Source of the DNA: Paenibacillus alginolyticus DSM 5050 = NBRC 15375
GTDB taxonomy: Bacteria > Bacillota > Bacilli > Paenibacillales > NBRC-103111
Reading direction: 5' to 3'
DNA length: 64,000 bases
Assembly (NCBI RefSeq): GCF_000422905.1
Contig: NZ_AUGY01000030.1
Coordinates: 18,217 to 82,216 of the forward strand
Position 1 is the first letter of the stretch. The number at the start of each line of letters is the position of its first letter. A model generated the notes under the pieces. It had not been told where the DNA came from, did no database searches, and saw only the letters and a program-made list of their open reading frames with translations. Both the position numbers and the translations under genes were made by a program. This document shows positions 9,254 through 17,554 of this stretch, in pieces.

Positions 9254-10098
9254 TAACCTTTCACACCACCAACCGTAAGACCCGAAACAAAGAAGCGTTG
9301 GAAGAAGATGAAGACGATCAGTATAGGCACGATCGCAAGCACGGAACCGGCAATGAGAATATCGTAGTTATTGCCATAAGGCGTTACAAGACTGGACAGA
9401 CCGATCGGCAGGGTCAGCTTATTCCCAGTTTTGAGTACAATCAGCGGCCAAACAAAGCTGTTCCAGCTCGCAAGGGCCTGCAATATCGCCATCGCCCCGA
9501 ATGCCGGAGCCATCAGTGGCATCATGATTTTGAAAAAGATACCATACTCCGAACAGCCGTCAATTCTCCCTGCATCAAGGAAATCCTTGGGCAGCCCGGC
9601 AGCATATTGCCGGAAGAAGAAGATCGGCAGCGGTGCGACGACGAAAGGTAAAATGACACCACTGTAAGTATCGATCAAGTGGAAGGCAATCATTTGTTTA
9701 TACAACGGCAGCATAATAATTTCGACAGGTACCATCATGACCAAGAGGACCAAGAGGAAAATAAGGTTTCTTCCTCTAAATCGGTACATCGCGAGCCCAT
9801 AGCCCACCATCGAAGATAAAAGCAGACAACAAGCGGTATAAACAATGGAGATAAGGACGCTGTTCTTATACCAGATCAGATACTTCTTCGCGGATGTAGA
9901 GAATAGGAAGGCATAGTTATGAAAGGACAATAACTCCGGCTGCAGCTTCACATTGAGCCCGTAGCGCAGCATCTCCTTGGAAGGCTTAAACGAAGCCAAC
10001 GTGAGACTGTAGAACGGGAATAGCGCCAATGCAGCAAGTACCACAAACAGGAAGAGCAGTAAGGAGGTTTGAAGGAACTTATGTCGTTGTATCTGCAT
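9253..10098 (-). CDS. CUT1 sugar ABC transporter permease (MalG type)
   Basis: A 281-residue membrane protein with six predicted helices. The EAA loop is seen in DFLDAGRIDGCSEYGIFFKI, the contact site for the ATPase. It partners the MalF-type permease three bases upstream. No ATPase is encoded in the operon, which is usual for CUT1 systems served by a shared MsmX-like ATPase. The expected substrate is arabino-oligosaccharides, inferred from the two GH43 enzymes. Confidence 0.92.
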   Translation of the reverse strand: MQIQRHKFLQTSLLLFLFVVLAALALFPFYSLTLASFKPSKEMLRYGLNVKLQPELLSFHNYAFLFSTSAKKYLIWYKNSVLISIVYTACCLLLSSMVGYGLAMYRFRGRNLIFLLVLLVMMVPVEIIMLPLYKQMIAFHLIDTYSGVILPFVVAPLPIFFFRQYAAGLPKDFLDAGRIDGCSEYGIFFKIMMPLMAPAFGAMAILQALASWNSFVWPLIVLKTGNKLTLPIGLSSLVTPYGNNYDILIAGSVLAIVPILIVFIFFQRFFVSGLTVGGVKG

Positions 10099-10101
10099 GT
10101 C

Positions 10102-11001
10102 CTAATCCTCCTTTCTGAACAAACCGAAGAATTTCAATTGAATGACATTTAAGATCATGGTTATACCTAGCAATGTGATCCCAATTGCAGATCCGAAGCC
10201 CAAATTATTACGCTCGATGCCTTCACGATAAAGTAGACCGATCATCGTCAGACCAATGTCATTCGGGGAACGGTTACCGTTCCAGAGAATGAAGCTTTCC
10301 GTAAACATCGAATAGCCGCCATAGATGGAAATTGTAATGACGTAGATCGCTACCGGCTTCAATAACGGCAGGGTAATTCGCCAGAATTGGTCCCACTTGT
10401 TGGCACCGTCTATTTCTGCTGACTCATATAATTCATGCGGAATGCTCTGCAGCGCGGATAGGAAATAAATAATATTAACGCCGGTAAACCGCCAAGTCGC
10501 CAAAATAACCATCACGAGCATTCCCGTCGTGGAGTTGGCCAGCCAGTTAATGGTAGGCATGCCCAGCATATGACGGAATGCATTCATCACCGAATCATCC
10601 AAGCTGCCAAAAACAAGCCGGAATATAGTTCCCGCCACAACAACCGAAGTGAGGGAGGGGATAAACAAAGCGGAACGGAAGAACGCACTCGCCTTGGTCA
10701 GCTTCGCATTCAGGAATACAGCAAGTACAAGCGGTAATGGAATAAGCACCAGCAGGGTCCAGAACGTATACCGACTGCTATTTTTCAACGCGGTGAAAAA
10801 CGACTCGCTCCATAAATTTTTGTAATTCGCTAACCCAATAAAATGGGTCTGGCCGGGCAAAACTTCTTGAAAGCTCATGACAATCGTGGTCATAACCGGA
10901 TAAGCAAAGAAAATAAGGAACGATAACACAAAAGGCAGAACAAAGACATAAGGAGCTACCCGGGAGGAATACAGAAATTTATTCATATCGTCAATCACCA
11001 C
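10102..11001 (-). CDS. CUT1 sugar ABC transporter permease (MalF type)
   Basis: A 299-residue permease with six helices and the EAA motif in ELYESAEIDGANKWDQFWRI. The upstream start is GTG at 11001, only four bases after GAGG; an ATG five codons later lies 14 bases from GAGGAG, so the start is uncertain by a few residues. It is followed after three bases by the MalG-type gene and preceded by hairpins separating it from the binding-protein gene. Confidence 0.92.
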   Translation of the reverse strand: MVIDDMNKFLYSSRVAPYVFVLPFVLSFLIFFAYPVMTTIVMSFQEVLPGQTHFIGLANYKNLWSESFFTALKNSSRYTFWTLLVLIPLPLVLAVFLNAKLTKASAFFRSALFIPSLTSVVVAGTIFRLVFGSLDDSVMNAFRHMLGMPTINWLANSTTGMLVMVILATWRFTGVNIIYFLSALQSIPHELYESAEIDGANKWDQFWRITLPLLKPVAIYVITISIYGGYSMFTESFILWNGNRSPNDIGLTMIGLLYREGIERNNLGFGSAIGITLLGITMILNVIQLKFFGLFRKED

Positions 11002-11023
11002 TCCTCTCTAGAAGCGCTGCAAG

Positions 11024-11077
11024 CCTTGCCGAAGGGACGTCCCTGGGGCAAAGCCAGCAACGGAACGCGGGGCGTTC
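11024..11077 (-). other. Stem-loops between binding-protein and permease genes
   Basis: Two inverted repeats in the 79-base gap: TTGCC-AGGGAC against GTCCCT-GGCAA, and GAACGC/GCGTTC. Neither is followed by a T-run. Such hairpins between a solute-binding-protein gene and its permeases commonly protect the upstream mRNA from 3' decay and allow more binding protein than permease. That role is inferred here. Confidence 0.55.
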
Positions 11078-11080
11078 AAT

Positions 11081-12424
11081 TTACTTAATATTTTTCACAG
11101 CATCGTCTAGAACTTGCTTCGGATCTTTCAAATCATTAAGCGCTTGGAAGATGGTTTTCGTCTTGATATAGTCGGAGACAGCCGGTGTTTTCTCCTTGAT
11201 ATTCGTAGGCGCGATCTCGCTTTTCACAGAAATCAAAACATCCCACAGGTTTTTGCCAAAATAAGCCGTGAATTTATTGTCCGCTTTAAGCGCCGGATCG
11301 TTCCAAACATCAGAGCGAATCGGGTCGAAGCCGAGTTGTGACCAGATCTGAATGTTGCCCTCTTTGGACAATTTCGCATAGGAAAGGAATTTCTTAGCTA
11401 CGTCTTGATTCTTCGATTGCTTCGTAATAACCGTACCCGTACCCCCCATACCGGAAGAGCGCATCTCGCCTTGTTTAAATACCGGCATCGGTTTAATGAT
11501 GACTTTGCCTTTCAAATCAGGCATGTAGTCCGTAAAGCGACCCATGTACCACATCGGCATCCAGACGGAAGCTGCGCCGCCTTTATTCATGAAACCGTAA
11601 TATTCTTCCGCATGATGCAAGCCGCCCGGAGCCACAACGGCAACTTTCTCCTTCACAAGCTTCTGCAGGTAACTCAATACATCTAGATTCGCTTGGTCAC
11701 CTATTGTCACGTTACCGTTTTTGTCTAGGAAGTCCGAACCGTGTTGTACAACTAGCGGCCAGAATGACCATTGGTCCGACGTTTCGACCGTCGTCATCGG
11801 CTTGCCGGTTTTCTCAAGAACCTGCTTACCTGCTTTTTCATAATCATCCCAAGTCTTAATATCGTCAGCGTTTACGCCTGCTTTATCGAGAATTTCTTTG
11901 TTGTAGTAGATGACTTGTGCCCCAACGTGGTAATCTATCCCGTAAAATTTGCCGTCCTTCGCATAATTATCGAGTCGAGACATGACGAGGTTGGCCTTCT
12001 CCGGTTCAACAATATCATTCAGCGCGGTTAGCTGGACATCGCCTTTTAGGAAATTGCCGATTTTACTGATTTCAATGTCAGCCATGTCGGGAGCACCCGT
12101 TCCTGATTGCAGCGCCACTAACAGTTTATTGTGGTTATCATCATAGGGGAAAGTTGTTGCTTCCACTTGAATCGGCTGTTCAGGATGTGTTTTATTCCAT
12201 GATTCAGCCATGCTTTCAAAAAATTTCTGATGCAGCTCATTGAACGTCCAGAAGCTCAGCTTAACAGGTGTACCTGATTTGGTTGCGCTATCATTCTTGG
12301 TTGTAGCTGCTGGGTTCGCAGTAGCCGTTCCCTCATTACTTGTGCCCGAGTTTGATGTACAAGCTGACAATAAAAGCATGGATGCCAAAATGGCAGCAGA
12401 AGACACTTGTAGCTTTCTCTTCAT
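11081..12424 (-). CDS. Sugar ABC transporter solute-binding lipoprotein
   Basis: A 447-residue extracellular binding protein of the SBP_bac_1 family. The signal peptide ends in the lipobox LLSAC, with Cys22 expected to be lipidated, followed by a Thr/Ser/Ala-rich linker. It is the first gene of the arabinan operon, and the upstream region carries a cre-like site and a plausible promoter. It presumably captures arabino-oligosaccharides for the two permeases downstream; ligand specificity rests on the operon context. Confidence 0.92.
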   Translation of the reverse strand: MKRKLQVSSAAILASMLLLSACTSNSGTSNEGTATANPAATTKNDSATKSGTPVKLSFWTFNELHQKFFESMAESWNKTHPEQPIQVEATTFPYDDNHNKLLVALQSGTGAPDMADIEISKIGNFLKGDVQLTALNDIVEPEKANLVMSRLDNYAKDGKFYGIDYHVGAQVIYYNKEILDKAGVNADDIKTWDDYEKAGKQVLEKTGKPMTTVETSDQWSFWPLVVQHGSDFLDKNGNVTIGDQANLDVLSYLQKLVKEKVAVVAPGGLHHAEEYYGFMNKGGAASVWMPMWYMGRFTDYMPDLKGKVIIKPMPVFKQGEMRSSGMGGTGTVITKQSKNQDVAKKFLSYAKLSKEGNIQIWSQLGFDPIRSDVWNDPALKADNKFTAYFGKNLWDVLISVKSEIAPTNIKEKTPAVSDYIKTKTIFQALNDLKDPKQVLDDAVKNIK

Positions 12425-12491
12425 ACAATTAATCCCCCTAAATAGAAATTTTGATTGTCATATAAACTATCATGCAAATGGTCGATTAACA

Positions 12492-12541
12492 TGTAAGCGC
12501 TTTACAAATCGAATTATAGTACATAAAAACCTATAATAATA
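12492..12541 (-). promoter_or_regulatory. Promoter of the arabinan operon with a cre-like CcpA site
   Basis: On the minus strand a TATAAT lies at 12513-12518 with a weak TATTAT -35 at 12536-12541, 17 bases apart. TGTAAGCGCTTTACA at 12492-12506 matches the Bacillus cre consensus at 13 of 14 positions and would overlap the transcription start. That position fits carbon catabolite repression. The rest of the 12425-12821 gap is AT-rich; I could not identify a convincing AraR operator in it. Confidence 0.6.
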
Positions 12542-12821
12542 TAATCAATTGAGTATAAAATTATGTTTATTATATTTAATCACATAAATTCCACGGCTAA
12601 ACGTTTGTTTAGAATCCATATTAAATTTTTCGTTTTATGAAATATGACTGGTACCTGTTGAATCGGATTTTAATGGTAGATATTTACAATATTATATATA
12701 CAATTGGTTATAAAATTTAATTAAAACATTATAAATATACTTTTCAGACTTTTATGTATTCCCTTTTTCACATTTACTGAGTACAATGAACCTAAGAATA
12801 TGAGAATCAGGTGATGCACGA

Positions 12822-13892
12822 ATGACTAAAATTCCTCTCTATAAACAAATCTACCAATCCATTAAAGATAAGATTATATCCGGAGAGCTTCGCCCCAAAG
12901 ATCGCGTGCCTTCGGAGCAAGAATTTATGGATGAATTTATGGTCAGTAAAATAACCGTGAAGAATGCGCTAGCCGTATTGGTTGACGAGGGACTAGTCAC
13001 TCGTATTCAAGGCAAGGGAACATTCGTGTCAGTCAACCCCAACTCAATCACAGTGGATCCTAAACGCCGTTCTTCAGCGTCTTCTTCCCAAAATTACATT
13101 GGTCTGATTATCCCTACCATGAAAACGAAAGTCATTCAGAGACTTGTCGACTACATTGAATACTACGTCAAGGAAGCCGGTTATCAGCTCGTCCTGCATA
13201 TCACACGCGAATCTTCCATCGAGGAATCCCGTTCGGTCCAGGAATTGACCAACACCCCAGGCGTCCGCGGCATCATTGTTTTCCCTACGGAGGATGAGCG
13301 CTATAATGAATCGCTACTCCGTTTATCCCTGGATAAATATCCGTTTGTGTTTATAGACCGTTATTTACGAAATATCGAAACTTACCGGATTACATCTGAT
13401 AATTGGGGCGGCGCTTATGAGACGGTTACCAAACTGTTAAACAAAGGCCATCAGCAAATCGCGCTCATCTCCCCTGATAATACGAATACAACCGTTGAAG
13501 ACCGGACTCACGGCTTTGAGAAGGCTTATATTGATAGAAACATTTTGATTGATAAAAGCTTATGGTGTCATGTCCCCATCGACATCCTCAGAAACGGCGA
13601 TACTTCAGCTTATATTGTTAAATTCCTGCATCAGCATCCTAACATTACAGCTGTTTTTGCTTTAACTGCTGAGATGGCAAGGCTCACGCATCATGCTCTG
13701 CATCAGGAAGAAGGCTTGAACCCGAAGATCGAGTTGGTTTCTTTCGATGATCCAGAGATTCCGGGAATCTCGCACATTTTGCAGGATGAAGAGCAAATGG
13801 CCTTATCGGCTGTTAAATTGCTGCTTGAGCAATTCAACGGGCATTATGTTCCGCAGCGCATCGAGGTTCCTGTGCAATGGATTCAGGTTTGA
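12822..13892 (+). CDS. araR: AraR-like repressor: GntR HTH with LacI-type sugar-binding domain
   Basis: A 356-residue protein. An N-terminal GntR winged helix covers about residues 1-70 (PLYKQIYQSIKDKI, SEQEFMDEF, RIQGKGTFV). A periplasmic-binding-protein-like effector domain covers about residues 90-356 (IGLIIPTMK, FVFIDRYLR, DNWGGAYE). This combination and length are those of B. subtilis AraR. It is divergent from the arabinan operon, its expected target, with L-arabinose as inducer. A TACAAT -10 lies at 12782-12787 with a weak -35, and AGGTGAT precedes the ATG. The gene symbol is by architecture and context. Confidence 0.85.
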   Translation: MTKIPLYKQIYQSIKDKIISGELRPKDRVPSEQEFMDEFMVSKITVKNALAVLVDEGLVTRIQGKGTFVSVNPNSITVDPKRRSSASSSQNYIGLIIPTMKTKVIQRLVDYIEYYVKEAGYQLVLHITRESSIEESRSVQELTNTPGVRGIIVFPTEDERYNESLLRLSLDKYPFVFIDRYLRNIETYRITSDNWGGAYETVTKLLNKGHQQIALISPDNTNTTVEDRTHGFEKAYIDRNILIDKSLWCHVPIDILRNGDTSAYIVKFLHQHPNITAVFALTAEMARLTHHALHQEEGLNPKIELVSFDDPEIPGISHILQDEEQMALSAVKLLLEQFNGHYVPQRIEVPVQWIQV

Positions 13893-13944
13893 TCCCTTGC
13901 GCAGCGTGTGGAATGTCCCGTCGGCGCGTGAAAGTTAATCTTTT

Positions 13945-14124
13945 GCGGAACGTCGAGGCGTTATTTGTGAGGAATTCGGCTGTTTGTAGACTTTCGCGGA
14001 ACGTCGTTCCGCTATTTCCTTGTTTCGCCCTCAAATCACGCGGTTTTCCAACAAATAGAGTCCTCACGTTCCGCGAAATGTCCTTTTAGCGCTATTTTCT
14101 TCAAATAGCGGCTCCTCGTTCCGC
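13945..14124. repeat. Composite inverted repeat, copy 1 (four 22-base motifs)
   Basis: Four 22-base motifs start at 13945, 13996, 14053 and 14103. The first two read GCGGAACG...TATTT; the last two are the reverse complement type, AAATAG...CGTTCCGC. The same four-motif array, spaced almost identically, occurs at 40572-40750. The second motif contains the 17-base palindrome GCGGAACGTCGTTCCGC. It fills the convergent gap between araR and the ABC-F gene, where no coding region is supported. Confidence 0.85.
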
Positions 14125-14195
14125 GACGTGATGAAATCTCATCGATTTCGCCGTGTCGGAATCTACGAAAACAAATTAAGGGTGAGATTCCCTCA

Positions 14196-14234
14196 CCCCA
14201 AACCAAAAAAGGGGGGGTATCCGCCCCCCTTTTT
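14196..14234 (-). terminator. Terminator of the ABC-F gene
   Basis: AAAAAGGGGGG and CCCCCCTTTTT form a strong stem directly after the ABC-F stop codon, with T-runs on both strands, so it may also stop araR transcription. A second hairpin, GGGTGAG/CTCACCC, lies at 14180-14198. Confidence 0.9.
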
Positions 14235-16313
14235 CTATTCTTGCTCCTCTATCAGCATCCACTGCTCATAGAGCCTATCCAACATCTCCTGCGCCGTTTC
14301 TCTTTCCGCCCACAGTTCGCTAAGTTCATCTGCCGCCAGATTCTCTAGCCGCTGGTCCAGATTACTCAACTGCGCTTCGCCATCCGCAATCTGCTTCTCT
14401 AGCCTCTCCCGTGTAAACACGGATGAGCTTTTAGACTTCCCTCGTTGCGCCACATTGGCAGTATTTTTAGCCGTAGCACTCGCTGAATCACTTAGCGCAG
14501 CACTCCTAGAAGCTCTTGGCGAAGCACTCTCAGCATTTCTTGCCATAGCACTTGCACTTGCACTTGTACTTGTACTTGTACTTGTACTTGCATTGGCATG
14601 TGCACCATCCCTAGCCCCAGCACTCGCACCAGACGATTTTCTCGTACCAACAGCAGCAGACTCACGGATTCGATTTTCACGCAATTGAGCGCTCTTCTCT
14701 TTATAATCATCAAAATTACCCAAGTAAACGGTAATTCGCCCTTGATCCAGCTCCCATATTTTACGAGACAGCCGATTCATAAAATAACGATCATGCGTCA
14801 CAGCCAGCACGGTGCCTGGAAACTCTTCCAGCGCCTCTTCCAAAGCTTCCCTTGAAGCAATATCCATATGATTCGTGGGCTCATCGAGAATAAGTAAATT
14901 AGGCTTACGAAGCACAAGCAGTGCTAGCCGCAATCTAGTCCACTCCCCTCCCGAAAGAGAACTGACCGACTTGAATACATCTGCGCCATAAAATAAATAA
15001 GCAGCAAGCCGGCCCCTAGCCTCTCCTTCCTCCAGCTTCGCTTCCTCACAGAAGTAAGTCAGCACCGATTTCTTATGGTCCTCTGGATACTCTTGTTGTG
15101 CCAAATAGCCAATATCGACCCGCGCTCCAAGCTCGAGCTCCCCTTGGTTAGGCTGCTCTTCACCCAGAATCATCCTCAGCAGCGTTGTTTTGCCCGAACC
15201 GTTAGACCCGACGAGCATCACTTTCTCGCCATATTCCAGCAAGCCGCTTGCCCGCTGCAGCAGCACTTTATCCCCGTATCGCTTGTTCACATCCTCGAAA
15301 CGAATCACTCTCCGACCTGAGCGGTCGTCCAGCTTCAATCCGAATTCCGCTGCCTTCGGATCAAGAACAGGCCGTTTGAGCTTCTCCATCCGATCCAGCG
15401 CTTTCTGCATAGAAGCCGCCCGGCGGAAAAATTTCTCGTTCCCTCCTACCCGGCCCCACTCCGTCAGCTGCTTGATCGTCTCTTTCATCTTTTTGATGAC
15501 CTTCTGCTGCTCCTGATAATCAGCAAACTGCTGCAGCAGCCGGACTTCTTTCTCCTTCACATATCCCGAATAGGAAGTCAGATAGGTCGTAGACTCGCCA
15601 TCTTCCAACTCAACGATCTTCGTAACAACCCGATCCAGAAAGTAACGGTCGTGAGAAACAATGAAGCATGCGCCATCATAATGGGTGAGATAGTCCTCCA
15701 ACCACTCTACACCGAACAAATCCAGATGATTCGTTGGCTCATCCAGCAGCAGTAAGTCAGGCTTGCCGATCAGCTGGGATGCGAGAGCAATCTTCGTCTT
15801 TTCCCCTCCGGACAGCGAGGCAAAGCTCCGCTCATAAACCTCCCGTGCTATACGAAGTCCGTTCGCGACTTGATCGATTCTTGCATCCAGCTCGTAGCCG
15901 CCTTCCCGTTCGAAACGTTCTTGCAGCTGTGCGTACCGCTTAAGCAGCTGATCCAGCTGCTTCTCATCGCTCATGACTTCTGAGCTCGACATCCGCTGCT
16001 CCAGCTCCGTCATATTGGCGCGGCATTCAAGTATCCCTTGAAAGCTGGACGCCAGCACATCATACACCGTACCGCTCTCCCACTCCGTTGGGATTTGTGC
16101 TAAATAACCGATCCGCGTATCTTTTCGCACCGTTAATTGCCCTTCATCGGGCTTCTCCATCTTAGAGATAAGGCGAAGCAGCGTCGATTTACCACTGCCA
16201 TTGCGTCCCACAAGTCCTACTCTTTCTCCCTGATGGATTTCAAAAGTAACATCCTCAAGAACTAGCTGCGCACCATGGTATTTCTTTATATTTTGACCGT
16301 TAATAATTAACAT
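14235..16313 (-). CDS. ABC-F family ATPase (ribosomal protection type)
   Basis: A soluble twin ABC protein of 692 residues from the ATG at 16313; AGGAGG lies ten bases upstream, inside a longer reading that starts at 16352. Domain one has GRNGSGKST, LSGGEKTKIALA and LLLLDEPTNHLD. A charged interdomain linker follows, then domain two with GSNGSGKTT, LSGGEWTRLRLA and LLILDEPTNHMD. There are no membrane helices. ABC-F proteins bind the ribosomal E site and either relieve stalls or remove ribosome-targeting drugs. Between domain two and the C-terminal coiled coil lies an odd low-complexity Ser/Ala/Thr linker of roughly 80 residues, part of it coded by a hexanucleotide repeat. The leader suggests attenuation control. 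Confidence 0.9.
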   Translation of the reverse strand: MLIINGQNIKKYHGAQLVLEDVTFEIHQGERVGLVGRNGSGKSTLLRLISKMEKPDEGQLTVRKDTRIGYLAQIPTEWESGTVYDVLASSFQGILECRANMTELEQRMSSSEVMSDEKQLDQLLKRYAQLQERFEREGGYELDARIDQVANGLRIAREVYERSFASLSGGEKTKIALASQLIGKPDLLLLDEPTNHLDLFGVEWLEDYLTHYDGACFIVSHDRYFLDRVVTKIVELEDGESTTYLTSYSGYVKEKEVRLLQQFADYQEQQKVIKKMKETIKQLTEWGRVGGNEKFFRRAASMQKALDRMEKLKRPVLDPKAAEFGLKLDDRSGRRVIRFEDVNKRYGDKVLLQRASGLLEYGEKVMLVGSNGSGKTTLLRMILGEEQPNQGELELGARVDIGYLAQQEYPEDHKKSVLTYFCEEAKLEEGEARGRLAAYLFYGADVFKSVSSLSGGEWTRLRLALLVLRKPNLLILDEPTNHMDIASREALEEALEEFPGTVLAVTHDRYFMNRLSRKIWELDQGRITVYLGNFDDYKEKSAQLRENRIRESAAVGTRKSSGASAGARDGAHANASTSTSTSTSASASAMARNAESASPRASRSAALSDSASATAKNTANVAQRGKSKSSSVFTRERLEKQIADGEAQLSNLDQRLENLAADELSELWAERETAQEMLDRLYEQWMLIEEQE
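14550..14591 (-). repeat. Hexanucleotide repeat inside the ABC-F gene
   Basis: Seven tandem six-base units, ACTTGC twice, ACTTGT four times, then ACTTGC, on the plus strand. In the coding strand these are ACAAGT or GCAAGT and give alternating Thr/Ala-Ser. Copy-number change would keep the reading frame and only lengthen or shorten the linker. The same unit occurs in the stalk-domain gene at 41706-41759. Confidence 0.9.
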
Positions 16314-16365
16314 AATGAAGGATCCTCCTAATTTGTGAAAGACCCTATCCATCGCCTATGTACAC

Positions 16366-16398
16366 AAAAAAGGCCGCAGGAAAATTCCTACGACCTTT
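16366..16398 (-). terminator. Terminator in the ABC-F leader, possible attenuator
   Basis: On the minus strand AAAGGTCGTAGGAA pairs, with G-U pairs, to TTCCTGCGGCCTTT and runs into TTTTTTGTG. It lies 21 bases past the 47-codon ORF stop and 53 bases before the ABC-F start. I see no promoter between it and ABC-F, so ABC-F expression probably needs read-through. A small upstream hairpin CGGAT/ATCCG sits beside it. Confidence 0.75.
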
Positions 16399-16418
16399 CG
16401 GATTGATCCGTTTGAGGG

Positions 16419-16562
16419 TTAAGGTAGGAGTCTTTTCGTGAGTTGTAATTCCGTATGAGCATAAATAGACAGACTTCTCGCGTCTTTGACTGCTGCATGA
16501 ACGATGCCAGCCATCGCAATGGGTAACTGGCTCACACGGTTGTTCACAAACTCTCGATTCAT
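16419..16562 (-). CDS. 47-residue small protein or leader peptide upstream of ABC-F
   Basis: The ATG at 16562 has a near-ideal AGGAGGTG eight bases upstream. The product begins MNREFVNNRVSQLPIAMAG and ends LTKRLLP. It has no membrane helix and I recognise no family. A longer in-frame reading to 16628 would include the ribosome site and is unlikely. It has its own extended -10 promoter and is followed by a terminator and then ABC-F. It could be a regulatory leader whose translation senses ribosome-targeting drugs, or an independent small protein. Confidence 0.6.
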   Translation of the reverse strand: MNREFVNNRVSQLPIAMAGIVHAAVKDARSLSIYAHTELQLTKRLLP

Positions 16563-16598
16563 CCTACCTTCACCTCCTTCTTCTATCACTAATTCAAA

Positions 16599-16628
16599 AT
16601 AATACCATAACCAGCGGTCAATTCGCAA
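16599..16628 (-). promoter_or_regulatory. Extended -10 promoter for the 47-codon ORF
   Basis: TTGCGA at 16623-16628, an 18-base spacer, and TATTAT at 16599-16604 preceded by TG (TGGTATTAT). Transcription would start near 16592, leaving a short 5' end before the ribosome site. Confidence 0.6.
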
Positions 16629-16646
16629 CCAGAAACGGCCCTATTA

Positions 16647-17549
16647 TTAATATTCGCTGCGCATCTTATCCGTAACCTCAAGATAGAGAACTTGAAGAAA
16701 TTTCTTAATATTGACCTTGCCCTTCTCAGGCTTCGAGTTCTCATCGATTTCTTTCATCTTCATACGCACATCCTGGAATTCAAAATAAAGAGGCGCATAA
16801 TGCTCAAATTTCGGATTGCTGTAATCCGTCAATCCGATGCTGGCGATATGGGTTAATGCCCCCATGACGGTTCGGCGAATCCGTTGTTCGACGGCCTTGC
16901 CTTCTTTTTCAACATCCGCTTCCTTCACCTTATGGCATCTAGAAACGGTTTCATAAAGCTCCTTGAGCGGCGGAATTCCTTCCGCTTTATGATGACGTGC
17001 GAGATGTTCCATAATGTCCATCAAGTCGCGACTGCCAGTGTCCCCCACAATTCCCATATCCATGAGAATGGGCTGCATAATTTCGCGGACGCTTCGTTTT
17101 TTTCGAATACTTTCAGGGCCTGTGTGCAGTAAACTTAACTTGGTTAAAGATTCTTTAATCTCCTGCAAGGAGCGGCTGATGTTCCACTGCTCATTAACCT
17201 TGGACAGCACAGCTTCCACTTCAATTTTATTAATTGGCTTTTGAATGTAAAATTCGACACCAGCTTGATAGGCCTTGCCAATCATTTCTTTATTTTCAAT
17301 TTGCGAAATCATCACGTATTTCCCTCGATAACCTTGCTCCTTCAATCGAATAATCGTCTCAATTCCATCTTGATCCGGCATTAATAAATCGATGACCACT
17401 ACATCGGGGGTGGTTTCCAGAAGAACCTTCTCCCCTTCGCTCCCGCTGCCAGCCGTACCAACGACTTCGCCTAAACCGCCTTTTTCAATGATCTTTTGCA
17501 GCATCCGTCTACTTACCGCATCATCGTCAACAATTCCGAATGACAGCAT
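16647..17549 (-). CDS. glnL: GlnL-like response regulator (YcbB type)
   Basis: A 300-residue protein. The receiver covers about residues 1-120, with GIVDDD and the phospho-acceptor Asp in VVVIDLLMP. The C-terminal YcbB-type DNA-binding domain contains SRDLMDIMEHLARHHK and DYSNPKFEHYAPLYF. In B. subtilis, GlnK/GlnL activate glutaminase and glutamine transport genes in response to glutamine. Here the gene follows its sensor by five bases and the whole lies downstream of a glutamine-type ABC transporter, which supports the assignment. Confidence 0.85.
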   Translation of the reverse strand: MLSFGIVDDDAVSRRMLQKIIEKGGLGEVVGTAGSGSEGEKVLLETTPDVVVIDLLMPDQDGIETIIRLKEQGYRGKYVMISQIENKEMIGKAYQAGVEFYIQKPINKIEVEAVLSKVNEQWNISRSLQEIKESLTKLSLLHTGPESIRKKRSVREIMQPILMDMGIVGDTGSRDLMDIMEHLARHHKAEGIPPLKELYETVSRCHKVKEADVEKEGKAVEQRIRRTVMGALTHIASIGLTDYSNPKFEHYAPLYFEFQDVRMKMKEIDENSKPEKGKVNIKKFLQVLYLEVTDKMRSEY

Positions 17550-17554
17550 GATCT

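Noticed and set aside
14455..14713. Low-complexity Ala/Leu/Val open frames opposite the ABC-F linker
   Set aside because: They are frame shadows of the hexanucleotide and Ser/Ala-rich repeat.
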